Part shown: positions 46,801 through 57,152 of the stretch, in pieces
Layout: each line of letters starts with the position of its first letter
How positions within the stretch are numbered: the first letter of the stretch is position 1
Assembly (NCBI GenBank): GCA_964016885.1
Contig: OZ024740.1
Coordinates: 7,150,450-7,214,449 of the forward strand
Length of the DNA stretch: 64,000 bases
Source: Eledone cirrhosa
Lineage: Eukaryota; Mollusca; Cephalopoda; Octopoda; Eledonidae
Direction of reading: 5' to 3'
Program-made: the position numbers and the translations under genes
The notes under the pieces: generated by a model
Database searches by the model: none
What the model saw: the letters and a program-made list of their open reading frames with translations, nothing else
Told to the model about the DNA's origin: nothing

Positions 46801-49800
46801 TCTGACCTGGGACTATTACCAACTCTGGTGAGGCCAACATTTCACATCTGAGCTGCGAGTATTACCAGCTCTGGTGAGGCCTCCCTTTTCATATCTGAGC
46901 TGGGACTATTACCAGTTATGGTGAGGTCTACATTTCACATCTGACCTGGGACTATTACCAGCTTTGGTTAGCCTTATATTTCACATCTCACTTGGGACTA
47001 ATACCAGCTATGGTGAGGCTTACATTTCACATCTGAGCTGGGACTATTACCAGCTCTGGTTAGGCCTACATTTTACATCCGACCTGGGACTATTACCAAC
47101 TCTGGTGAGGTTTATACTTCACATCTGACCTGGGACTATTACCAGCTATGGTGAGGCCTACATTTCAAATCTGTCCGGGGACTTTTACCAGCTATGGTAA
47201 GGTCTACATTTTACATCTGACCTGGGACTATTACCAGCTATGGCAAGGCCTACATTTCACATCTAATCTGGGACTACTACCAGCTCTGGTGAGACCTACA
47301 TTTCACATCTGACCTGTTACTATTACCACTCTTGTGAGGCCTACATTTCATATCTGAGCTGGGACTAGTACCAGCAGTGGTGAGGCCTACATTTCACCTG
47401 TTACCTGGGACTATTATCAGTTCTGGTGAGGTCTACATTTCACATCTGACCTGCGACTATTTCCAGTTGTGGTGAGGCCTACATTTCACATCTGACCTGG
47501 GACTATTACCAGCTCTGGTGAGACCTACATTTCACATATGACCTGGGACTATTACCAACTCTGGTGAGGCCTACATTTCACATCTGAGCTGCGACTATTA
47601 CCAGCTCTGGTGAGGTCTATAATTTCACATCTAAACTAGGACTATTACCAGCTGTGATGAGGCCTGCATTTCACATCTGACCTGGGACTATTACCAGCTA
47701 TAGTGAGGCCTCCCTTTTCATATCTGAACTGGGTCTATTACCAGCTGTGGTGAGGCCTACATTTCACATCTGACCTGGAACTATTTCCAACTGTGGTGAG
47801 TTCTACATTTCACATATCAACTTGGACTATTACCAGCTATGGTGAGGCCTACATTTCACATCCGACCTTGGAATATTACCAACTTTGGTGAGGTTTATAC
47901 TTCACATCCGACTTAGGACTATTTCCAGCTATGGTGAGGCCTACATTTCACATCTGTCCTGGGACTTTTACCAGCTATGGTAAGGTCTACATTTCACATC
48001 TAATCTGGGACTATTACCAGCTCTGGTGAGGTCTACACTTCACATCTGACCTGAGACCATTACTAGCTGTGTTCAGACCTACAATTCACCTTTGACCTGG
48101 GAATATTACCAGCTCTGGTGAGGCCTACATTTCACATCTGATCTGGGACTATAACCAGCTATGTTGAGGTCTACATTTCATATCTGACCTGGATCTATTA
48201 CCAGGTATGGTGAGGTCTATATTTCACATCTAACTTGGGACTAATACCAGCTATTGTGAGGTCTACATTTCAAACCTGAGCTAGGACTATTACCAGCTCT
48301 GGTGAGGCCTACATTTCACATCTGACCTGGGACTATTACCAGCTCTGGTGAGGCTTACATTTCCCATCCGACCTGGGACTATTACCAGCTCTGGTGAGGT
48401 CTACATTTCACATCTGACCTGAGACCATTACTAGCTGTGGTCAGACCTACATTTCACATCTGACTTGGGACTATTACAAGTTCTGGTGAGGCCTACATTT
48501 CACATCTGACCAGGGACTATTACGATCTATGGTGAGGCCAACATTTCACATCTGACCTGGGACTATTACCAGCTCTGGTGAGGCCTACATTTCAATCTGA
48601 CCTGGGACTATTTCCAGTTCTGGTGAGACCTACATTTCACATCTGACCTGGGAATATTACAAGTGCTGGTGAGGTTTACATTTCACATCTGACCTGGGAC
48701 TAATACCAGCTCTGGTGAGGTATACATTTCACATCTGACCTGGGATTAATACCAGCTCTGGTGAGACCTACATATCACATCTAACATGGGACTATTACCA
48801 GCTATGGTGAGGTCTACATTTCACATCTGACCTGAGACTATTACCAGCTATGTTGATGCCTACATATCACATCTGACCTGGGATTATTACCAGCTCTGGT
48901 GAGACCTACATTTCACATCTGACCTGGGACTATTACCAGCTATTGTGAGGCCTACATTTCACATCTAACATGGGACTATTATCAGCTATGGTGAGGTCTA
49001 CATTTCACATCTGATCTGGGACTATTATTAGCTCTGATGAGGCCTACATTTCACATCTGACCTGGGACTATTGCCAGCTATGGTCTGACCTATATATCAC
49101 ATCTGAACTGGGACTATTACCAGCTCTGGTGAGGCGTACATTTCACATCTGACCTGGGACTATTACCAGCTATGGTGAGGCCTCCCTTTTCATATCTGAA
49201 CTGGGTCTATTACCAGTTGTGGTGAGGCCTACATTTCACATTTGACCTGGGACTAATATCAGCTATGGTGAGGTCTACATTTCCCATCTGACCTGGGACT
49301 ATTACTAGTTATGGTGAGGTCTACATTTCACATCTGACCTGGGACTATTACCAGCTCTTATGAGGTCTAAATTTCACATGTGTCCTGGGACTATTACCAG
49401 CTATGGTGAAGTCAACATTTCACATCTGACCTGGAACTATTACCAGCTATGGTGAGGCCTACATTTCACATCTGAACTGGGACTATTTCCAGCTGTGGTG
49501 AGGCCTACATTTCACATCTGACCAGGTACTAATACCAGCTCTGGTGAAGTCTACATTTCACATCTGACCTGGGACAATTACCAGCTATGGTTAGGTCTAC
49601 ATTTCACATCTGACCTGGGACTATTCCCAGCTGTGGTGAGGCCTACATTTCACATCCGACCTGTTACTATTACCAGTCTGGTGAGGTCTACATTTCGCAT
49701 CTGACCTGGGACTATTTCCAGCTATGTTGAGGCCTACATTTCATATCTGAACTGCGGCTATTAGCAGCTGTGGTGTGGTCTACATTTCACATCTGACCTG

Positions 49801-52800
49801 GAACTAATACCAGCTATGGTGAGGTCTACATTTCACATCTGACCTCTTACTATTACCACTCTGGTGAGGTCTACATTTCACATCTGACCTGGGTCTGTTA
49901 CCAGCTATGGTGAGGCCTACATTTCACATCTAACATGGGACTACTACCAGCTATGTTGAGGCCTACATTTCACATCTGACCTGGGACTATTTCCAGCTCT
50001 GGTGAGGTCTACATTTCACATCTGACCTGGGACTATTACCAGCTATGGTGAGGCCTACATTTCACATCTAACATGGGACTATTACCAGCTATGTTGAGGC
50101 CTACATTTCACGTCTAACCTGGGACTATTTCCAGCTATGGTGAGGTCTATATTTCACATCTAACCTGGGACTATTAACAGCTACATTTCAAATCTGACCT
50201 GGGACTATTTCCAGCTCTGCTGAGGCCTAAATTTCCCATCTGACCTGGGACTATTACCAGCTATGTTGAGGTCTACATTTCACATCTGACCTGTTACTAT
50301 TACCACTCTGGTGAGGTCTACATTTCGCATCTGACCTGGGACTATTACCAGCTATGGTGACGCCTACATTTCACATCTGACCTGGGACTATTCCCAGCTC
50401 TGGTGAGGCCTACATTTCACATCTGACCTGGGACTATTACCAGCTATGGTGAGGCCTACATTTCACATCTAACATGGGACTATTACAAGCTATGGTGAGG
50501 CGTACATTTCACATCTAACATGGGACTATTACCAGCTATGGTGAGACCTACATTTCATATCTGACCTGGGACTATTACCAGCTCTGGTGAGGCCTACATT
50601 TCACATCTGACCTGGGACTATTACCAGCTATGTTGAGGCCTACATTTCATATCTGAACTGGGGCTATTACCAGCTGTGGTGTGGCCTACATTTCACATCT
50701 GACCTGGAACTAATACCAGCTATGGTGAGGTCAACATTTCACATCTGACCTGGGACTAATACCTGCTCTGGAGAGACCTACATTTCACATCTGACCTAGG
50801 ACTATTACCAGCTCTGGTGAGGCGTACATTTCACGCGTGACCTGGGAATATTACCAGCTCTGGTGAGGTCTACATTTCACATCTCACCTGATACTATTAC
50901 CAGCTCTGGTGAGGCGTACATTTCACGCGTGACCTGGGAATATTACCAGCTCTGGTGAGGTCTACATTTCACATCTCACCTGATACTATTACCAGCTATG
51001 GTGAGGCCTACATTTCACATCGGCCCTGGGACTATTACCAGCTGTGGTGAGGCCTACATTTCACATCTGACCTCTTACTATTACCACTGTGGTGAGGTCT
51101 ACATTTCACATCTGACCTGGGTCTGTTATCAGCTATGGTGAGGCCTACATTTGACATCTAACCTGGGAATATTACTAGCTGTGGTGAGTCCTACATTTCA
51201 CATCTGACCTGTTACTATTACTACCTCTGGTGGGGCCTACATTTCACATCTGACCTGGGACTATTTCCAGCTATGGCGAGGTCTGTATTTCACATCTAAC
51301 CTGGGACTATTACCAACTATGTTGAGGCTTACATTTCACATCTAACCTGGGAATATTACTAGCTGTGGTGAGTCCTACATTTCACATCTGACCTGTTACT
51401 ATTACCACTCTGGTGAGGTCTACATTTCGCATCTGACCTGGGACTATTACCAGCTATGGTGAGGCCTACATTACACGTCTGACCTGGGACTATTACCAGC
51501 TCTGGTGAGGCCTACATTTCACATCTAACATGGGACTATTACAAGCTATGGTGAGGCGTACATTTCACATCTAACATGGGACTATTACCAGCTATGGTGA
51601 GACCTACATTTCATATCTGACCTGGGACTATTACCAGCTCTGGTGAGGCCTACATTTCACATCTGACCTTGGACTATAACCAGCTCTGGTGAGGCCTACA
51701 TTTCACATCTGACCTGGGATTATTACCAGCTATGTTGAGCCCTACATTTTATATCTGAACTAGGGCTATTACCAGCTGTGGTGTGGCCTACATTTCACAT
51801 CTGACCTGGAACTAATACCAGCTATGGTGAGGTCTACATTTCACATCTGACCTGTGACTATTACCAGCTATGGTGAGGTCAATATTTCACATCTGACCTG
51901 GGACTAATACCTGCTCTGGAGAGGTCTACATTTCACATCTGACCTAGGACTATTATCAGCTATGGTGAGACCTACATTTCACATCTGACCTGGAAATATT
52001 ACCAGCTGTGGTGAGGTCTAGATCTCACATCTGACCTGGGACTATTATCAGCTTTGGTGAGGTCTACGTTTCACATCTGACCTGGGACTATTACCAGCTG
52101 TGGTGAGGCGTACATTTCACATCTGACCTGGGACTATTACCAGCTCTGGTGAGACCTACATTTCACTTCTGACCTGGGACTATTACCAGCTGTGTTGAGG
52201 CGTACATTTCACGCCTGACCTGGGACTATTACCAGCTCTGGTGAGGTCTACATTTCACATCTCACCTGACACTATTACCAGCTACGGTGAGGCCTACATT
52301 TCACATCGGACCTGGGACTATTACCAGCTGTGGTGAGCCCTACATTTCACATCTGACCTGTTACCATTACCACTCTGGTGAGGTCTACATTTCGCATCTG
52401 ACCTGGCACAATTACCAGCTGTAGTGAGGCATATATTTCCCATCTTACCTGGGACTATTACCAGCTCTGGTGAGGTCTACATGTCACATCTGACCTGGGA
52501 CTATTACCAGCTCTGGTGAGGCCTACATTTCACATCTGACCTAGGACTATAACCAGCTATGGTGAGGCCTACATTTCACATCTAACATGGGACTATTACC
52601 AGCTATGTTGAGGCCTACATTTCACATCTGACCTGGGACTATTTCCAGCTCTGGTGAGGTCTACATTTCACATCTGACCTGGGACTATTACCAGCTATGG
52701 TGAGGCCTACATTTCACATCTGACCTGGGACTATTACCAGCTATGGTGAGGCCTACATTTCACATCTAACCTGGGACTATTTCCAGCTATGGTGAGGTCT

Positions 52801-54212
52801 ACATTTCACATCTAACCTGGGACTATTAACAGCTATGGTGAGGTAAACATTTCACATCTGACCTGGGACTAATACCAGCTCTGGTGAGACCTACATTTCA
52901 CATCTGACCTGGGACTATTACCGGCTCTGGGGAGACCTACATTTCACATCTGACCTGGGACTATTACCAGCTCTGGTGAGGTATACATTTCACATCTGAC
53001 TTGGTACTATTACCAGCTGTGGTGAGGCCTACATTTCACATCTGACCTGGGACTATTATCCGCTATGTTGACGCCTACATTTCATATCTGAACTGGGTCT
53101 ATTACCAGCTGTGGTGTGGCCTAGATTTCACATCTGACCTGGAACTAATACCAGCTATGGTGAGGTCTACATTTCACATCTGACCTGGGACTATTACTAG
53201 CTATGGTGAGGTCAACATTTCACATCTGACCTGGGACTAATACCTGCTCTGGAGAGGTCTACATTTCACATCTGACCTAGGACTATTACCAGCTATGGTG
53301 AGACCTACATTTCACATCTGACCTGGAACTATTACCAGCTATGGTGAGGTCTACATTTCACATTTGACCTGGGACTATTATCAGCTATGGTGAGGCCTAC
53401 ATTTCAGATCTGACCTGGGACTATTACCAGCTGTGGTGAGGCGTATATTTCACATCTGACCTGGGACTATTACCAGCTTTGGTGAGGCCTACATTTCACA
53501 TCTGACCTGGGACTATTACCAGCTGTAGTGAGGCATACATTTCCCATCTGACCTGGGACTATTACCAGCTCTGGTGAGGTCTACATTTCACATCTGACCT
53601 GGGACTATTACCAGCTATGGTGCGACCTACATTTCACATCTTACCTGGGAATATTACCAGCTGTGGTGAGCCTTACATTTCACATCTGACCTGCTACTAT
53701 TACCACTCTGGTGAGGTCTACATTTCGCATCTAACCTGGGTCTATTACCAGCTATGGTGAGGCCTACATTTCACATGTGACCTCGGACTATTACCAGCTC
53801 TGGTGAGGCCTACATTTCACATCTGACCTGGGACTATTACCAGCTCTGGTGAGGCCTACATTTCACATCTGACCTGGGTCTGTTACCAGCTATGGTGAAG
53901 CCTACATTTCACATCTAACATGGGACTATTACCAGCTATGGTGAGGCCTGCATTTCACATCTGACCTGGGACTATTACCAGCTCTGGTGAGGTCTAGATT
54001 TCACATCTGACCTGGGACTATTACCAGCTATGGTGAGGCCTACATTTCACATCTGACCTGGGACTATTTCCAGCTATGGTGAGGTCTACATTTCACGTCT
54101 GACCTGGGACTATTGCCAGCTATGGTGAGGCTTACATTTCACATCTAACATGGGACTATTACCAGCTATGATGAGGCCTACATTTCACATCTGACCTGGG
54201 ACTATTACTAGC
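43840..54212. repeat. 10.4-kb higher-order repeat of the satellite, copy 2
   Basis: This is the tandem second copy of 33513-43839, 10,373 bp long, exactly 46 bp longer. The extra unit lies at about 53192-53237 (GACTATTACTAGCTATGG followed by GTCAACATTTC), where copy 1 runs straight on at about 42865. One substitution was seen: G at 53407 against C at 43034. Identity to copy 1 stops at about 54240 (CTGAACTGGG against CTGACCTGGG). Neighbouring satellite units elsewhere differ at many positions, so this duplication is very recent or is an assembly duplication. Confidence 0.93.
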
Positions 54213-54781
54213 TCTGGTGAGGCCTACATTTCACATCTGAACTGGGACTATTACTACCTCTGGTGGGGCCTACATTTCACATCTGACCTGGGACTATTCC
54301 CAGCTATGGTGAGGCCTACATTTCACGTCTGACCTGGGACTATTGCCAGCTATGGTGAGGTCAACATTTCACATCTGACCTGGGCCTATTACCAGCTATG
54401 GTGAGGCCTACATTTCACATCTGAACTGGAACTATTACCAGCTCTGGTGAGGCCTACATTTCACATCTGATCTGGGACTATAACCAGCTATGGTGAGGTC
54501 TACATTTCACATCTGACCTGGTACTATAACCAGCTATGGTGAGGCCTACATTTCACATCTGACCTGGGACTATTACCAGCTCTGGTGAGGCCTACATTTC
54601 ACATCTGACCTGGGACTATTACCAGCTATGGTGAGGCCTACATTTAAATCTGACCTGGGATTATTACCAGCTATGGTGAGCTCTACATTTCACATCTGAC
54701 CTGGGACTATTACCAGCTATGGTGAGGCCTATATTTCACATCGAACATGGGACTATTACCAGCTATGGGGAGGTCTTCATT

Positions 54782-55154
54782 TTTGGTCACATCACCATTA
54801 TAGAGATTAGTTTAACTGTTATCAAATATCACCCAAGTTATAAAAAACTAAAAGTTCGATATCCGATTAACATAACATGTATATAAATTGTAAGTTTTGG
54901 TAGCCCCTCCCCGCTAGTTCCACCACCCCTATTTACCGATGTCCCACCTCGAGGCGTCCATGTTGATAAATGACAATATCTCGCGTGACGTTCTAGTCGA
55001 TGACGAGATAATAACCTCATATCTAAAATACTTTAATTAGGAGAGCAAAGAATCTCCAAGAGGAACAAGACAGTTCGATTACTGCAATATTTTAATTAAT
55101 TGCGGCCCTATTTCGTTTCGGTGCACTTTACTTGACGGTTGACATTTTTTTTTT
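54782..55154. other. Non-repetitive junction sequence next to the satellite
   Basis: The satellite stops within the unit ending GGGGAGGTCTTCATTTTT and gives way to unremarkable AT-rich DNA with a short C-rich patch (CCCCTCCCC near 54905). A 60-codon open frame on the minus strand (54838-55020) has no recognisable domain and I do not consider it a gene. The segment ends in a run of T (55145-55154) directly before the SINE target-site duplication. Confidence 0.7.
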
Positions 55155-55167
55155 ATTATGTACAAAG
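55155..55167 (+). repeat. 13-bp direct repeat, left target-site duplication
   Basis: ATTATGTACAAAG here is repeated exactly at 55972-55984. The two copies bracket the SINE. The 5' start of the SINE (GGCAGTGGATTGGCAG) follows this copy with no gap, which is what LINE-mediated insertion by target-primed reverse transcription leaves. Confidence 0.85.
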
Positions 55168-55842
55168 GGCAGTGGATTGGCAGTATCGGTAGAGGGTCGG
55201 ACATCATGCTAGGGTGGTGGATTGGCAGTATCGGTAGAGGGTCAGAGGCCATGCTAGTGTGGTTTACTGGCAGTATCGGTAGAGGGTCGGAGGCCATGCT
55301 AGGGTGGTGGATTGGCAGTATTGGTAGAGAGTCGGACGCCATGCTAGGCTGGTGGATAGACAGTATCGGTAGAGGGTCGGACGCCATGCTAGGGTGGTGG
55401 ATTGGTAGTATCGGTAGAGGGTCAGACGCCATGCTAGGGTGGTGGATTGGCAGTATCGGTAGAGGGTCGGACGCCATGCTAGGGTGGTGGATTGGCAGTA
55501 TCGGTAGAGGGTGGGACACCATGCTAGTGTGGTGGATTGGCAGTATCGGTAGAGGGTCGGACGCCATGCTAGGGTGGTGGATTGGCAGTATAGGTAGAGG
55601 GTCAGACGCCATGCTAGGGTGGTGGATTGGCAGTATCGGTAGAGGGTCGGACGCCATGCTAGGGTGGTGGATTGGCAGTATCGGTAGAGGGTCAGACGCT
55701 ATGCTAGGGTGGTGGATTGGCAGTATCGGTAGAGGGTCGGACGCCATGCTAGGGTGGTGGATTGGCAGTATCGGTAGAGGGTCAGACGCTATGCTAGGGT
55801 GGTGGATTGGCAGTATCGGTAGAGGGTCAGACGCCTTGCTTT
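55168..55842 (+). repeat. 45-bp minisatellite: 15 copies of the SINE tRNA-like head
   Basis: Fifteen units of exactly 45 bp, each with the core TTGGCAGTATCGGTAGAGG then GTCGGACGCCATGCTAG. Unit 1 begins directly after the target-site duplication with the SINE start (GGCAGTGG in place of GGTGGTGG). Unit 15 runs on into the SINE linker. CGGTAGAG is the typical 3' half of a tRNA D-arm/A-box region. Units 11-14 alternate GTCGGACGCC and GTCAGACGCT, which is a 90-bp higher-order step. Since 45 is a multiple of 3, both strands are open by accident (55158-55874 plus, 55079-55849 minus). These frames are not taken as genes. Confidence 0.95.
55808..55819 (+). promoter_or_regulatory. A-box-like element of the last SINE head unit (pol III)
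   Basis: TGGCAGTATCGG is a partial match to the pol III A box TRGCNNAGYNGG and is followed by TAGAG as in tRNA D-arms. It lies 54 bp upstream of the B box, a workable A-to-B spacing. Equivalent elements occur every 45 bp upstream in the other 14 units, some with substitutions (unit 5 has GACAG, unit 6 GGTAG, unit 10 TATAGG). Confidence 0.55.
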
Positions 55843-55873
55843 GCAGCAAAGAGTTATGGACCTTTACGATCTG

Positions 55874-55884
55874 AGTTCAAATCC
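55874..55884 (+). promoter_or_regulatory. B box of the SINE (pol III)
   Basis: AGTTCAAATCC matches the pol III B box GGTTCGANTCC at 9 of 11 positions. It is the only B box found after the 15 A-box-bearing units. CCGCCGAGG follows, as in the T-arm-derived part of cephalopod SINEs. Confidence 0.75.
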
Positions 55885-55971
55885 CGCCGAGGTTAACTTT
55901 GCCTCTCATCCTTACGGAGTCGATAAAATAAAGTCCCAGTAATAGCTGGCCTTGTGCCAAAAGTAGAAATA

Positions 55972-55984
55972 ATTATGTACAAAG
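55972..55984 (+). repeat. 13-bp direct repeat, right target-site duplication
   Basis: This is an exact copy of ATTATGTACAAAG at 55155-55167, placed directly after the SINE 3' end (GCCAAAAGTAGAAATA). It defines the insertion as 55168-55971. Confidence 0.85.
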
Positions 55985-56370
55985 AACACGAGCAATTGTT
56001 CTTTGAGTGTGTGCGCGTGCCTGCGCGTGTGCACGCGTGTATGTGTATGCGAGTATGTGCTTGAGTGCACACTTGAGCCGGTTTGTTTGTATGTGTATGT
56101 GTGTATGTGTGTATGTGTTTTAATTGAAATGTCGACATTGTCATCAACAAATCAGCGACTAGAGGCCCTTATATCACCTGACCTCTCAATATCAAACTAG
56201 CAAGTGGAGAACTATATCACCCTAATCTAGCTGACATGGCATCTTTAATTGGACAGTGTAAAAGAAACAAGAATAAGCCTAACCCAAACCAAGAGTGGTT
56301 TGGATATATACAGAGTTAAATGTCATATTACATGGATATATATATATATATATATACATATATAGTTATA
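55985..56370. repeat. Degenerate TG-rich tract, short unassigned DNA, then a TA run
   Basis: From about 56005 to 56120 the plus strand is an imperfect TG/TATG/CGTG tract (TGTGTGCGCGTG, GTATGTGTATGTGTG). It opens spurious frames on both strands. 56121-56290 shows nothing recognisable. 56291-56370 begins the AT-rich satellite (GGATATATACAGAGTTA) with a TA run at about 56336-56354. Confidence 0.75.
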
Positions 56371-56923
56371 TGTCCAGAAACTCACTCAGATGGTGGATGG
56401 GTGCTACACGAGAATGCTGAGGATGGCTCTGAACATTAATCAGTATACACTGAGGATGAAGAACTCAGAGCTGTACAGGAACCTCCCAAAAGTCAGCTCG
56501 GGAGTAGCACAGAGGAGACTGAGGTTAGCTGGACATGCTCACCGATATCCAGAGTTGACACTGCCCTCAGTGCTCCTGTAGGAGCCCCTGCATGGACACA
56601 CTGGAAGAGGGAAACCGAGGTTGACGTATATTGATGCCCTAAGGACAGACACTGGTCTGTTGGAGACGCAGGACATGGCAGCGATAATGAGGGACAGAGA
56701 CTGCTGGAGAGAACTCGTCCATGGATCTCGGGAATTTTACTTGCTCTAGACATGGATATATATCTAGTTATGTCATATTACATTGATATATACAGAGTTA
56801 TATGTCATATCACATGGATATATATATAGTTATATGTCATATCACATGGATATATATATATATATATATATATAGTTATATCATATCACATGGATATATA
56901 CAGAGTTATATGTCATATCACAT

Positions 56924-56988
<65 letters not shown>

Positions 56989-57005
56989 TATGTCATATCA
57001 CATGG

Positions 57006-57036
<31 letters not shown>

Positions 57037-57117
57037 TATGTCATATCACATGGATATATAGTTATATGTCATATCAAATGGATATATATATATATAGTTA
57101 TATGTTATATTACATGG

Positions 57118-57150
<33 letters not shown>
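56291..57150. repeat. AT-rich satellite with a CATGGATATA(TA)n-GTTATATGTCATATCA unit, split by LINE DNA
   Basis: The motif GTTATATGTCATATCACATGG followed by a TA run of variable length recurs from 56291 to about 57150. Some copies have the variant ATACAGAG before GTTATATG. Unit length varies with the TA run, so the period is not fixed. A LINE fragment (56366-56749) sits inside, with the same motif on both sides (ATTACATGGATATA before, AGACATGGATATA after). One isolated copy (CATGGATATATACAGAG) reappears at about 57877-57894. Long open frames here (56802-57167) are products of the TA repeats. Confidence 0.85.
56366..56749 (+). pseudogene. C-terminal tail of a non-LTR retrotransposon reverse transcriptase (LINE fragment)
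   Basis: In the intact parent this is the end of the LINE ORF2 product, just after the reverse-transcriptase domain. The reading frame starting within the TA-rich repeat gives QKLTQMVDGCYTRMLRMALN, then RRLRLAGHAHRYPEL, then GRGKPRLTYIDALRTDTG and MRDRDCWRELV. From memory, DGCYTRMLR...RRLRLAGH...WEP..GH...GRP is a conserved C-terminal pattern of invertebrate LINEs. A TAG at 56579-56581 falls where related proteins have Trp before Glu-Pro, so the frame is broken once, and it ends at TAG 56747-56749. Everything upstream (endonuclease, reverse-transcriptase core) is missing. This is a 5'-truncated or recombined relic. The LINE clade is not assigned. Confidence 0.75.

Positions 57151-57152
<2 letters not shown>

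Larger units (their letters stand above)
1..54781. repeat. 46-bp satellite DNA array (about 1,190 tandem units)
   Basis: The whole left part of the window is a head-to-tail array of a 46-bp unit. Successive GGTGAGG anchors at 15 and 61 give the period. The core blocks are GGTGAGGCCTAC, then ATTTCACATCTGACCTGGG, then CTATTACCAGCT followed by a variable base and TGG. Units differ by scattered substitutions, and most keep the 46-bp spacing. A few are shortened (near 5561, 5728, 5762, 5929 and 39849). The array begins mid-unit at base 1, so it continues to the left, and it ends at about 54781 with a degraded unit. No transposon, gene or spacer interrupts it. Because 46 is not a multiple of 3 and the unit carries TGA and TAA/TAG-prone steps, almost no open frame survives. 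A centromeric, pericentromeric or subtelomeric location is possible, but nothing here proves it. Confidence 0.98.
55168..55971 (+). mobile_element. tRNA-derived SINE (cephalopod type) with an amplified 5' module
   Basis: This non-autonomous retroposon is expected to be transcribed by RNA polymerase III from internal A and B boxes and mobilised by a partner LINE. In order it contains a 5' tRNA-like head present 15 times (55168-55842), a short linker, a B box (AGTTCAAATCC, 55874-55884), and a body with CCGCCGAGGTTAACTTTGCC, GTCGATAAAATAA and GGCCTTGTGCCAAAA. It ends just before the right target-site copy. From memory, cephalopod SINEs start GGCGGCGAGCTGGCAGAATCG and reach the same B box after one head. 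Here the insertion spans 804 bp instead of a few hundred because the head is amplified. The body also looks shortened between GTCCCAG and the GCTGGCC region. The family name (one of the octopus OR/OK-type SINEs or a relative) is not settled. Confidence 0.85.

Noticed and set aside
1..54781. CRISPR-like array of regular repeats
   Set aside because: The units are contiguous and similar along their full length, with no unique spacers. The setting is eukaryotic.
1..54781. CENP-B box or hammerhead core within the 46-bp unit
   Set aside because: TTTCACATCTGACCTGGGA lacks the CENP-B essential bases and spacing. Neither strand of the consensus has CTGANGA paired with GAAA in the required arrangement.
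55079..55874. Two long overlapping open frames on opposite strands (256 and 238 codons) with 15-residue repeats
   Set aside because: The 45-bp unit is a multiple of 3 without stops in these frames, so both strands stay open by construction. The sequence is SINE-head DNA with pol III signals and no start context or domain.
55798..55890. Functional tRNA gene
   Set aside because: A-box-like and B-box signals exist, but there is no full cloverleaf or acceptor stem, and the SINE body and target-site duplications explain the region.
56003..56200. Cys/Val-rich small protein, plus the antisense His-Thr frame 55893-56150
   Set aside because: It comes from the degenerate TG tract; no signal peptide-like or conserved pattern apart from the repeat.
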